Positions 33,177 through 40,926 of a DNA stretch of 64,000 bases are shown here, piece after piece. The translations under genes were made by a program, and so were the position numbers. The notes under the pieces were generated by a model, which worked only from the letters and a program-made list of their open reading frames with translations, was not told the DNA's origin and made no database searches. The stretch's first letter is position 1, and every line of letters begins with the position of its first letter. Source of the DNA: Stenotrophomonas maltophilia (lineage in GTDB: Bacteria; Pseudomonadota; Gammaproteobacteria; Xanthomonadales; Xanthomonadaceae); assembly GCF_039555535.1 (NCBI RefSeq), contig NZ_CP154630.1, positions 2,121,001-2,185,000 on the forward strand. Reading direction: 5' to 3'.

Positions 33177-33920
33177 ATGAAGCGAGTGGGGCTGTTGTTG
33201 CTCGGAATGCTGGCTGCAGTTCCGGCCTGGGCGGCCGACCTGACGGTGTCGGCGGCGTCGAGCCTGACCGAGAGCTTCCGTGAACTGGGCGCGGCCTACG
33301 AGAAGGCGCACCCGGGCACCAAGGTCGACTTCAACTTTGCCGCGTCTGGCGTACTGCTGCAGCAGATCAGCCGCGGTGCACCGGTGGATGTATTCGCCTC
33401 GGCCGACGAAACCACGATGGACCAGGCGCAGCAGCAGGATCTGCTGGCCGCCGGTAGCCGCGAGGTGTTCGCGGTGAATGCGCTGTGGGTGGTGGTGCCG
33501 CCGCAGGCCAAGGCGGCGCCGCGTACCTTGAAGGACCTGGCCGGTGCTGGTGTGCAGCGCATCGCACTGGGCAACCCGGACAGCGTGCCGGTGGGCCGCT
33601 ATGCCAAGGGTGCACTGGAAGTGGCGGGCCTGTGGCCGTCGGTGCAGGGCAAGGCCATCACCACGCAGAACGTGCGCCAGTCGTTGGACTACGTGGCACG
33701 CGGTGAAGTGGATGCCGGCTTCGTCTATGCCACCGATGCGCAGGCGATGCCCAACCGCGTGCGCCGTGCCTTCGCGGTGCCGGTGGCAGGGCGCATTGCC
33801 TATCCGCTGGCCGTGATCAAGGCCAGCCCACAGCAAGCGGAAGCCAGGCGCTTCACCGCCTTCTTGCGTTCGGCACAGGGCCAGGCGATCCTGGCCAAAC
33901 ACGGGTTCGGCAAGCCCTGA
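33177..33920 (+). CDS. modA: Molybdate-binding periplasmic protein
   Basis: 247 residues with signal peptide MKRVGLLLLGMLAAVPAWAA. Binding residues are in 'SAASSLTESF' and 'NFAASGVLLQQI', and 'ALGNPDSVPVGRYAKGALE' and 'DAGFVYATDA' fit ModA. It captures molybdate and tungstate for the ModBC transporter. The start is 22 bp after the fnr stop. Confidence 0.93.
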   Translation: MKRVGLLLLGMLAAVPAWAADLTVSAASSLTESFRELGAAYEKAHPGTKVDFNFAASGVLLQQISRGAPVDVFASADETTMDQAQQQDLLAAGSREVFAVNALWVVVPPQAKAAPRTLKDLAGAGVQRIALGNPDSVPVGRYAKGALEVAGLWPSVQGKAITTQNVRQSLDYVARGEVDAGFVYATDAQAMPNRVRRAFAVPVAGRIAYPLAVIKASPQQAEARRFTAFLRSAQGQAILAKHGFGKP

Positions 33921-33923
33921 GGC

Positions 33924-34607
33924 ATGGATCTGGACTGGAGCGCATTGGGGTTGTCGCTGAAGGTGGCTGGCTGGGCCACCGCGATCAACCTGGTGCTGGG
34001 CGTAGCACTGGGCGCATTGCTGGCGCGGCGGCGATTTCCCGGCCGTGAGCTGCTGGATTCGCTGCTGACCTTGCCGATGGTGCTGCCGCCGACGGTGCTG
34101 GGCTACTACCTGCTGGTACTGATCGGTCGCAACGGCCCAGTCGGCGCATGGCTGCAATCGTGGTTCGGCATCAACCTGGTGTTCACCTGGCAGGCCGCGG
34201 TGATCGCGGCGGCGGTGGCCTCGTTGCCGCTGGTGTTCAAGCCGGCGCGCGCGGCGTTCGAGGAAGTGGACGGGCAGCTGGAACAAGCCGCACGCACGCT
34301 CGGTGTGTCCGAAGCCGCGGTGTTCTTCCGCATCACGTTGCCGCTGGCCTGGCGTGGCATTCTTGCCGGGTTGCTGCTGGCATTCGCACGCGCCATGGGC
34401 GAGTTCGGTGCCACGCTGATGGTGGCGGGCAGCATTCCGGGTCGCACGCAGACGCTGTCGATCGCCATCTACGAGGCGGTGCAGGCCGGTCAGGATGGCA
34501 AGGCCAATGCGCTGGTGATCCTGACCTCGGTGGTCTGCATCGTGATCCTGTTGCTGGCTGCGCGGCTGGTGGGCGGACGTCGCCGGGAGCTGCGTGATGT
34601 GGCTTGA
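33924..34607 (+). CDS. modB: Molybdate ABC transporter permease
   Basis: 227 residues with five to six membrane helices. 'LDSLLTLPMVLPPTVLGYYLL', read as separate motifs LTLPMVLPPTV and GYYLL, and the EAA-type loop 'EQAARTLGVSEAAVFFRITLP' (EQAARTLG) are typical of ModB. Four bp after modA; overlaps modC. Confidence 0.93.
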   Translation: MDLDWSALGLSLKVAGWATAINLVLGVALGALLARRRFPGRELLDSLLTLPMVLPPTVLGYYLLVLIGRNGPVGAWLQSWFGINLVFTWQAAVIAAAVASLPLVFKPARAAFEEVDGQLEQAARTLGVSEAAVFFRITLPLAWRGILAGLLLAFARAMGEFGATLMVAGSIPGRTQTLSIAIYEAVQAGQDGKANALVILTSVVCIVILLLAARLVGGRRRELRDVA

Positions 34608-35265
34608 CCTGCAGGTGCAGCGCCGCCTGCGGGCGGCCGGCCAGGATTTCGTGTTGGACGTATCGCTGCAGTGCACGCAGCGGCAGGTGGTGCTGTTCGG
34701 ACCCTCGGGTGCCGGCAAGAGCCTGACGCTGAAGGCGGTGGCCGGGCTGCTGCGGCCCGGGCAGGGACATGTGCGCGTGCAGGGGCAGACCCTGTTCGAT
34801 GCGGCCAACGGCGTGGATCTGCCGCCGCAGCGCCGCCGGCTGGGCTACGTGTTCCAGGATTACGCGTTGTTCCCGCACCTTAGCGTGCGCCAGAACGTGG
34901 CGTTCGGGCTGGAGCGCGGGTGGTTGAATCCGCGCGCGCGCCAGCGCTTGGATGCGGTGGAGCAGTGGCTGCACGCATTCCGCATCGACACGGTGGGCGA
35001 TCTGCTGCCCGCGCAGGTCTCCGGTGGCCAGCGCCAGCGCACTGCATTGGCGCGCGCCCTGGTGACGCAGCCGCAGGCGCTGCTGCTGGATGAGCCGTTC
35101 TCCGCACTGGACCACGACCTGCGCCAGCACCTGCGCCAGGAGCTGGAAACCGTGTTGGACCGGACCGGCATCCCGTTGTTGTTGATCAGCCACGACCCGC
35201 AGGACGTGGCGATGTTCGGCCAGCAGGTGGCGCGCGTGGTGGACGGCCGTATCGTCGGGGGGTGA
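34594..35265 (+). CDS. modC: Molybdate ABC transporter ATPase, short form
   Basis: 223 residues. Walker A 'FGPSGAGKSLT', Q-loop 'YVFQDYALFPHLS', signature 'VSGGQRQRTALARAL', Walker B 'ALLLDEPFSALDH' and H-loop 'LLISHDPQDV' are complete. Start is the GTG at 34594 or the ATG at 34597. The usual C-terminal TOBE/MOP molybdate-binding domain (about 130 residues) is missing, so the protein may lack feedback inhibition by molybdate. No modE is in the window. Confidence 0.9.
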   Translation: MMWLDLQVQRRLRAAGQDFVLDVSLQCTQRQVVLFGPSGAGKSLTLKAVAGLLRPGQGHVRVQGQTLFDAANGVDLPPQRRRLGYVFQDYALFPHLSVRQNVAFGLERGWLNPRARQRLDAVEQWLHAFRIDTVGDLLPAQVSGGQRQRTALARALVTQPQALLLDEPFSALDHDLRQHLRQELETVLDRTGIPLLLISHDPQDVAMFGQQVARVVDGRIVGG

Positions 35266-35274
35266 CCCGGCACC

Positions 35275-35340
35275 TGTAGAGCCGAGCCCATGCTCGGCTG
35301 CTCTACCGCCAACAGCAGCCGAGCATGGGCTCGGCTCTAC
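35275..35340. repeat. SMAG palindrome dimer, probable bidirectional terminator
   Basis: Starts GTAGAGCCGAGCC and ends GGCTCGGCTCTAC, arms inverted. It fills the gap between the convergent modC and flavoprotein genes. The same subfamily is found again at 37448-37519. Confidence 0.75.
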
Positions 35341-35352
35341 AGGATCAACGGA

Positions 35353-36882
35353 TCAATACAGTTCACAGTGCGTGCGGCCTTCGCTCCGCAGCGCGTCCCA
35401 ATGCCCTTCGCCACCGATGGCATCGATGGCCTCGCGCACCGCGCTTTCCAGGTGGCTCTTGTTGCCGCACAGGTACAGATGCCCACCGCGGGCCAGGACG
35501 CCGCGCACTTCGCTGGCACGCTGCTGCAGCACATGCTGCACATAGACCTTGTCGGCACCATCGCGCGAGAACGCGGTATGCAGGCCGGCCAGCACGCCAC
35601 GCGCGTGCCAGTCCTGCAACTGGTCGCGATACAGGTAATCGTGCTGGCGGTGCTTCTCGCCGAACACCAGGTGCACTTCACGTTCGCAGGCGTTGGCCTG
35701 CAGTTCCTGCATCAGGCCCATCAAGGGCGCGATGCCGGTGCCGGTGCCGACCAGCAGCAGCGGTACCTGGCCGGTGTCGGGCAGGTGGAAGCCAGGGTTG
35801 GAGCGGCAGTACACATGGGCATGGTCGCCGCCATGCAGCAGGCTGCCGGTGGCAGTGCCGAAGCGCGCGCGGCCGCGCAGGGTGTAGCGCACTTCGCGCA
35901 CGCACAGGCTCAGCTGGTCCTCGCGCGGGTGCGAGGCAATGGAATAGGCGCGCGGCAGCCGCGGCGACAGCAGTTCACGCAGTCGGGCCAGCGGCACGCT
36001 GTCCGGAGTAGCGTGGTCCTGCAGCACGTCCAGCAGGTCCAGGCCGTGCAGGTAGGCGTCCAGCTCGCGCTTCTGGCTGACCCTCAACAGGCCCTTCAGT
36101 ATATCGCTGCCACCCAGCTTGGCCAGTTCGCGCAGCACACCCTTGCTCAGCAGGCGCAGCTCGCGGTCATGCAGCAGGACCATGGTTTCATCGTCGCCGT
36201 ACCAGCAGGCCAGCGCCTGCAGCAGCATCGGATCGTTCTCCGGCACCACGTGCAGGGTGTCGCCCGCGCGGTAGGCCATGCCACTGCCGGCAATATCCAG
36301 CTGCAGGTGCCACGCCGCCGGGTCGCTGCTGTTCAAACGGCGACGTTCGAGAATGGGGGCGGCAAACGCATTGTCCTCGCCATAGGCGGTGACCTGCAGG
36401 CGCAAGTCCTGGCCGGCGCTGAGGTCGCCGTCCAGCACCTGGCCGAGCACCGGCTGCCATTGCTGGAAGAACTGCTCGTAGCCCAGGTCAGCGTCCACGC
36501 GCTGCAGCAGCGGCTGCGCCTGGCGCTCACTCAGCGCAGCATCCAGCGCCTTGGTGAAGCCACAGAAGCTGGGGTAGGCGGTGTCACCAAGGCCAAACAC
36601 CGCATAGCGCAGGCCGCTCAGCGTCGGGGTCTGGCGCAGTGTTTCGAAGAACTGCTCGCCGTTGGCCGGCGGCTCGCCATCGCCGAACGAGCTGGAGATC
36701 GCCAGCAGCACATCGCCGTGGCCGAGACTGGCCACGTCGATGTCGTTGAACGGGAGCACCTGCGGCGCGTGCGGCTGCAGGTCCGCGCCCAGGCGCTGGG
36801 CCAGAGCGCGGGCATTGCCCGACTCGGACGCGAAACCCACCAGCAGGCGGCTGAAGGGCGCACTGGTCGGGAGGGCGTTCAC
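35353..36882 (-). CDS. Diflavin NADPH reductase (CysJ/CPR-like)
   Basis: 509 residues. The GTG at 36882 overlaps the PAS gene stop (GTGA). A flavodoxin domain ('LLVGFASESGNARALAQRLG', 'ISSSFGDGEPPANG', 'FGLGDTAYPSFCG') is joined to a ferredoxin-reductase part with FAD sites 'PRAYSIAS' and 'GSLLHGG', and NADPH sites 'LLVGTGTGIAPLMGL', 'VFGEKHRQHDYLY' and 'LYLCGNKSHLESAV'. It ends in Tyr after 'HCEL', like NADPH-specific reductases. It hands electrons from NADPH to an unknown partner. The adjacent PAS protein is the obvious candidate partner. No haemoprotein subunit (CysI) is nearby. Confidence 0.85.
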   Translation of the reverse strand: MNALPTSAPFSRLLVGFASESGNARALAQRLGADLQPHAPQVLPFNDIDVASLGHGDVLLAISSSFGDGEPPANGEQFFETLRQTPTLSGLRYAVFGLGDTAYPSFCGFTKALDAALSERQAQPLLQRVDADLGYEQFFQQWQPVLGQVLDGDLSAGQDLRLQVTAYGEDNAFAAPILERRRLNSSDPAAWHLQLDIAGSGMAYRAGDTLHVVPENDPMLLQALACWYGDDETMVLLHDRELRLLSKGVLRELAKLGGSDILKGLLRVSQKRELDAYLHGLDLLDVLQDHATPDSVPLARLRELLSPRLPRAYSIASHPREDQLSLCVREVRYTLRGRARFGTATGSLLHGGDHAHVYCRSNPGFHLPDTGQVPLLLVGTGTGIAPLMGLMQELQANACEREVHLVFGEKHRQHDYLYRDQLQDWHARGVLAGLHTAFSRDGADKVYVQHVLQQRASEVRGVLARGGHLYLCGNKSHLESAVREAIDAIGGEGHWDALRSEGRTHCELY

Positions 36883-37307
36883 GCGGCCTCGTAGAAGTCG
36901 TCGAACTTTTCCTTGCTGAACTCGACCAGGTCGTAGTTCTGCATCAGGTCGTTCACCACGCGGCGGATGCTGATATAGGAGGTGATGTTGCCGTCGGCGT
37001 CGAACAGCGGCTGCACCGTGGTGTCGACCACGTAGAGCACGCCGCCCTTGCCGAGGTTGGGCACGATGCCGGTCCAGGTCTTGCCGGCCTTGATGGTGTC
37101 CCACATGTCCTTGTAGACCGCCTTGGGCACATCCGGGTGGCGCACGATGCTGTGCGGCTGGCCGATCAGCTCCTCGCGGGCGAAGCCGGTGAGCGTGCAG
37201 AACAGGTCGTTGGCGTAGGTGATGTTGCCCTGCAGGTCGGTGGTGGAGATCACCATGACGTTCTGCATGGCGTTCAGCAGCTGGGCGTTGTCGGGGGTGT
37301 AGCTCAT
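36879..37307 (-). CDS. Stand-alone PAS domain protein (Aer-like)
   Basis: 142 residues starting MSYTPDNAQLLNAMQNVMVI. A single PAS domain with 'GNITYANDLFCTLTGFAREEL', seen as ITYAND and FTGF-like LTGF, and then 'QPHSIVRHPDVPKAVYKDMW', 'KAGKTWTGIVPNLGKGG' (the Aer-type FAD-binding motifs). There is no output domain. It is co-transcribed with and overlaps the diflavin reductase, suggesting a redox sensor whose flavin is reduced by that enzyme. This pairing is inferred. Confidence 0.8.
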   Translation of the reverse strand: MSYTPDNAQLLNAMQNVMVISTTDLQGNITYANDLFCTLTGFAREELIGQPHSIVRHPDVPKAVYKDMWDTIKAGKTWTGIVPNLGKGGVLYVVDTTVQPLFDADGNITSYISIRRVVNDLMQNYDLVEFSKEKFDDFYEAA

Positions 37308-37447
37308 CGCAGGGTCCTTATGGATGCCGGTAGCGCCGGCGTGTTCGGGTCCTGCATAGAGATACGCCCGCACGGCGGCGGGCGGTTTGACATTGGTCAA
37401 GCGGGGGGCGCGAAGGGCTGCGACGGGGTGTCGCAGGGAGGTTCTCT

Positions 37448-37519
37448 GTAGAGCCGAGCCCATGCTCGGCTTATGCGGCAAACGGGATTGCCAGTAGCCG
37501 AGCGTGGGCTCGGCTCTAC
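37448..37519. repeat. SMAG palindrome dimer
   Basis: Starts GTAGAGCCGAGCC and ends GGCTCGGCTCTAC. It lies between the PAS gene and azlD and is of the same subfamily as 35275-35340. Confidence 0.72.
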
Positions 37520-37534
37520 AGAAAGGGCAAGGTG

Positions 37535-37849
37535 TCAGCCCATCAGATAGCGCAGCACACCCGCCGAGACTACGCCGATCAGCACCGTCGGCAGCATCGA
37601 CAGCCGCGTGGCGGCCAGCAGGGTGATCGCCAGTGCGGCCAGGTCGGCGGGCTTGTCAGCGACGAAGTCCGGGGCGATCACCGAGATCAGCACGCAGCCC
37701 GGCGCGGCTTCCATCACCGTCACGGCGCGTTTGCTCAATGTGCGGTTGCGCAGCGCGAGGAAACCGACGATGCGGGTCAGGTAGGTGGCGGCAGCCATCA
37801 GCACGATGGTCAGCACCGAGGTCCAGTGGATCAGTCCGTTGAAGATCAT
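37535..37849 (-). CDS. azlD: Branched-chain amino acid exporter small subunit
   Basis: 104 residues starting MIFNGLIHWTSVLTIVLMAA at 37849, four membrane helices, with the AzlD motif 'ATYLTRIVGFLAL'. It overlaps azlC by 4 bp. It forms the small half of the AzlCD exporter. Confidence 0.88.
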   Translation of the reverse strand: MIFNGLIHWTSVLTIVLMAAATYLTRIVGFLALRNRTLSKRAVTVMEAAPGCVLISVIAPDFVADKPADLAALAITLLAATRLSMLPTVLIGVVSAGVLRYLMG

Positions 37850-38577
37850 GCCGCGTCCTCCGCCAGCAGCCAGGCGGCCGCCAGGCCGGCCAATGCGCCG
37901 GTGGCTACGTACCAGGCGCCCGGAATCAGCAGATAGGTGGCAGCGGCCACCACCAGGCTCACCAGCCACGGCCGCGCGGCCTTCACGCCCTGCCACATGC
38001 CGCGCAGTAGCACCAGGAACACGGCGGGGAAGGCCATGTCGAAGCCATAGGCGTGGATGTCGCCCAGCATCGGTCCGACGATCGCGCCCAGCGCGGTACA
38101 GGCTACCCACACCGTATACAGGCCTGCCGATACGCCCAGGTAGTAGGCCAGGCTGAAGCCAAGTGCGCGGCGTCGCGCATCGGCCACGCCCATCGCCCAG
38201 CTTTCATCGCACATGAAGAACAGGGCCGGCAGCACGCGGCGTCGTGGCAGGTGCTGCAGCAGCGGGGCCAGGCTGGCGCCCATCAGCAGGTGGCGGCTGT
38301 TGACCAGTGCGGTGATGGCCACGATCAGTGCAATGTGCGGTGGCGAGGTCCACAGTTCGACGGCGGCGAACTCTGAGCCGCCAGCGAAGTTGAGGCCGGT
38401 CATCAGCGGCACTTCCAGTGCGCTCAGGCCTTTCTGGGCGGCCTGGGCGCCAAGTACCAGGGCGAAGGGAATGAAGCCGATCATCACCGGCACGGCGGCG
38501 CGCAGGCCGCGCAGGAATTCGGCACGCGGCGGGGTATCGCAGGTGTCGGGCAGGGGGAGGGTGGTACGGGCGTCCAT
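37846..38577 (-). CDS. azlC: Branched-chain amino acid exporter large subunit
   Basis: 243 residues starting MDARTTLPLPDTCDTPPRAE at 38577. AzlC motifs: 'GLRAAVPVMIGFIPFALVLG', 'LNFAGGSEFAAVELW', 'VNSRHLLMGASLAPLL', 'FFMCDESWAMG'. Multi-pass inner-membrane protein. Divergent from an Lrp-type regulator (128 bp gap), which probably controls it. Confidence 0.9.
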   Translation of the reverse strand: MDARTTLPLPDTCDTPPRAEFLRGLRAAVPVMIGFIPFALVLGAQAAQKGLSALEVPLMTGLNFAGGSEFAAVELWTSPPHIALIVAITALVNSRHLLMGASLAPLLQHLPRRRVLPALFFMCDESWAMGVADARRRALGFSLAYYLGVSAGLYTVWVACTALGAIVGPMLGDIHAYGFDMAFPAVFLVLLRGMWQGVKAARPWLVSLVVAAATYLLIPGAWYVATGALAGLAAAWLLAEDAA

Positions 38578-38704
38578 GGAACGGCACAACGAGGTGGGGG
38601 TGGCCCATGCTAGCGGTCCAATCGCGAAATCGGGTTGCGTTGATGCCACTTGATTCTTGATGATTGATATTTCATGCGGCCATAAGTCAAAGGGGTGAAA
38701 TCCC
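38578..38704. promoter_or_regulatory. Divergent promoter region of azlCD and the Lrp-type gene
   Basis: The gap is AT-richer than its surroundings around 38640-38690 ('TTGATTCTTGATGATTGATA'). This region should contain the binding sites of the regulator and promoters for both directions. I cannot fix individual boxes. Confidence 0.4.
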
Positions 38705-39169
38705 ATGCAGTACCAGCTCGACAATCTGGATCGTCGCATCCTCGACGCCCTGCAGCGCGACGGCCGCCTGCAGAACCTGGAACTGGCCCGCCAGGTCGGG
38801 CTGTCGCCGTCGGCCTGCCTGCGCCGGGTGCGGTTGCTGGAGGAGGGCGGCTACATCGACCGCTATGTGGCTTTGTTGAACGAGGCCAAGGTGGGCCGCG
38901 GCTTCACCGTGTTCGTGCGGGTGTGGCTGCGCGGGCAGGACGAGGACACCACCAATCACTTCATCAACAGCATCAAGTCTTTCCCGGAAGTGCTTGAATG
39001 CCATCTGATGGCTGGTGACTGCGATTTCCTGCTGCGGGTGGCGGTGGCCGACCTTGATGCCTACCGGCAGTTCCAGATGCAGCACCTGAACCGGATTGCC
39101 GGGGTGCAGAACACCAAGACCGAGATTCCGATGCAGCGGATCAAGCAGACGACCCAGCTGCCGCTTTGA
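38705..39169 (+). CDS. Lrp/AsnC family regulator
   Basis: 154 residues starting MQYQLDNLDRRILDALQRDG. N-terminal helix-turn-helix ('NLELARQVGLSPSACLRRVR') and C-terminal RAM ligand domain ('LECHLMAGDCDFLLRVAVAD', 'MQRIKQTTQLPL'). Divergent from azlC. Such pairs usually respond to leucine or a related amino acid and control export. Confidence 0.92.
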   Translation: MQYQLDNLDRRILDALQRDGRLQNLELARQVGLSPSACLRRVRLLEEGGYIDRYVALLNEAKVGRGFTVFVRVWLRGQDEDTTNHFINSIKSFPEVLECHLMAGDCDFLLRVAVADLDAYRQFQMQHLNRIAGVQNTKTEIPMQRIKQTTQLPL

Positions 39170-39629
39170 GAGGTACGGCCGGGTTGCACCCGGCACCCGC
39201 GGTAGTGCCGGCCGCTGGCCGGCAACCTCAGGAGCAACAGCCGAAGCAACAGCCGGCTTGGCGCGGGATGGCGTGGTGGGTCCGGCTGCAGGGGACGCCG
39301 TAAACCCGTCCATGGGGGCTTGGCCGCGGCATCCATGCCGCGGACACCCCTGCAACCGGCCCCACCCCGCCTTCGACAGATTTCCGCGATCTGCCGGAAC
39401 GGCATGGGGCGACACGCTCTGATCGGCACGGGGTCGGATCCCGTTGCTGCGCAACGGGCTCTGACCCCACGCCCGAATGACGTGGTCTGTTCGATCCATT
39501 GATTCCTGATTCGTGACCGGCTCCAGCGAACCTGACCCGTCCGTTGGCAGTGCGCGGCAGTCATCGCAATGACATGTGCTCCCGGTACGGTTTGATCCGC
39601 TTGCAGCTGCTGTCGCTGCCGAGGGTCAT
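39170..39629. other. Repeat-rich intergenic region before the signalling genes
   Basis: About 460 bp without a gene. It contains a stem GCCGGGT-TGC-ACCCGGC (39179-39195, possible terminator of the Lrp-type gene), a GTAG palindrome TGCCGGCC-GCT-GGCCGGCA (39202-39224), and a 39-bp imperfect palindrome (39430-39468) from GGGGTCGGATCCCGTTGC to its complement, a repeat type common in Xanthomonadaceae. Near its end lies GTCAT-CGCA-ATGAC (39560-39573). Confidence 0.6.
39560..39573. promoter_or_regulatory. Perfect palindrome before the STN gene
   Basis: GTCAT-CGCA-ATGAC, 57 bp upstream of the GTG I use as start (39630). The GTCAT half recalls a Pho-box half-site, but the second half is inverted, so I do not call a Pho box. 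It could be an operator for the whole downstream cluster. Confidence 0.35.
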
Positions 39630-40310
39630 GTGTTCGACGTCAGGGGGCTGAATGGACACCATGCGATCAGAAAGTGGAGGCTGGCCATCGCCGGATGGCT
39701 GCTGCTGGCCTTTGCCGCGGCAGCCCAGGACGGTGTCCATGCCTACGACATCCCCGCGCAGCCGCTGGAACAGGCGGTCGAGCGCTTCAGCGTCATCAGC
39801 GGCTGGTCGGTGATGTACCCGGGCGAGCTTGCCGCGGGCCGCAACAGTCACGCGCTTCGCGAAAGCCTTGCGCCGCTGCCGGCCTTGCAGGTTCTGTTGC
39901 AAGATTCCGGCATCAAGGCCGAGGTGATCGGCGAACAGCGGGTGGTGCTGCGTCGGAGCACGTCCTCGACGGCCGAACCCGGCGTTGGCGCGGAACTTCC
40001 CGATACCGAGCGGCGCCGTCGCTACGCTGGCCTGCAGCAACGCCTGCGCGCTGCGTTCTGTGACGATCCCGACCTGGCTCCAGGTCGCTATGCCGCGACC
40101 CTGCGTTTCAGCGTTGCCAGTGACGGCCAGGTGCATTCCCCTGAACTGCTTTCCGGCAGTGGCAATGCCGGTCGCGATGCGCGCCTGCTGCAGGCGCTGC
40201 AGGCACTGACGGTGGCAGCCGATGCCGCCGCGCTGCCGCAGCCGGTGACGCTGCAGATCCGCCCTTCCGGCACCGACCACGACTGTGGCCGGCGCTCGCC
40301 CCTTCCATGA
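39630..40310 (+). CDS. Barrel-less STN receptor-like signalling protein (VreA type)
   Basis: About 226 residues from the GTG at 39630 (GAGG upstream); an upstream GTG at 39576 is possible. Signal peptide with 'LAIAGWLLLAFAAAA', then an STN domain ('YDIPAQPLEQAVERFSVISG', 'AALPALQVLLQDSGIKAEV'-like 'PALQVLLQDSGI'). No plug or barrel follows. Instead there is a TonB C-terminal-like fold ('GRYAATLRFSVASDGQVHSP', 'LPQPVTLQIRP'). It should act in the periplasm, passing a signal to the FecR protein. P. aeruginosa VreA is the closest layout I know. First gene of the cluster, 16 bp before the sigma factor. Confidence 0.78.
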   Translation: MFDVRGLNGHHAIRKWRLAIAGWLLLAFAAAAQDGVHAYDIPAQPLEQAVERFSVISGWSVMYPGELAAGRNSHALRESLAPLPALQVLLQDSGIKAEVIGEQRVVLRRSTSSTAEPGVGAELPDTERRRRYAGLQQRLRAAFCDDPDLAPGRYAATLRFSVASDGQVHSPELLSGSGNAGRDARLLQALQALTVAADAAALPQPVTLQIRPSGTDHDCGRRSPLP

Positions 40311-40326
40311 TTTCAAGGATTCGAAC

Positions 40327-40857
40327 ATGAGCAACGGTACGGCTGGGGCAGTTGACCTGATGGACCACCTTCTGGGCGCCTATGACGAGCTGAAGCGCAG
40401 GCTGGTGCGCAAGCTGGGTTCGGAGGAGCTGGCCGGCGATGCGCTGCAGGACACCTGGATGCGCCTGAGTGCGCGCCGTGACCGCCTGGATGCGGTGCAG
40501 AATCCGGCGGCCTACCTGCTGCGCATGGCGATGAACACCGTGATTGATCGCCAACGTGCTGACCACCGGTTGCTCAGCCTGGAAGAAGTGGACACGCTGA
40601 TGGACATGGCCGATCCGTCACCGGGCCCAGCACAGGCGGCCGAGCTGGACTTCGCGCTGGAAGACATGGTCGGGCTGCTGCAGCGCATGCCCGAGCGCCG
40701 TCGCCGCATCCTGCTGGCAATCCGCGTCGACGGCCTGCAGCAGCGCGACGTGGCCGATCACCTCGGTGTATCGCTGCGGCTGGTGCAGCGCGAGCTGAAG
40801 GCGGCCCAGGACTACCTTGCCGAGCGCAGTGGGCAGGGGCGCCAGGTGCGGTTCTGA
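40327..40857 (+). CDS. ECF sigma factor (FecI/VreI type)
   Basis: 176 residues starting MSNGTAGAVDLMDHLLGAYD at 40327, with AAGGA upstream. Region 2 ('DALQDTWMRLSARRDRLDAV', 'YLLRMAMNTVIDRQRADHR') and region 4 ('MPERRRRILLAIRVDGLQQR', 'DVADHLGVSLRLVQRELKAA') are clear. It should redirect RNA polymerase to promoters in this cluster once released by the FecR protein. I could not identify a matching promoter motif by eye. Confidence 0.9.
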   Translation: MSNGTAGAVDLMDHLLGAYDELKRRLVRKLGSEELAGDALQDTWMRLSARRDRLDAVQNPAAYLLRMAMNTVIDRQRADHRLLSLEEVDTLMDMADPSPGPAQAAELDFALEDMVGLLQRMPERRRRILLAIRVDGLQQRDVADHLGVSLRLVQRELKAAQDYLAERSGQGRQVRF

Positions 40858-40926
40858 GCGGCGGCATCCGTCTACACTTTGACGCCGAGCAGAACCCCGC
40901 AGCGTGCGGGTCCGGCATGAGTCCCC

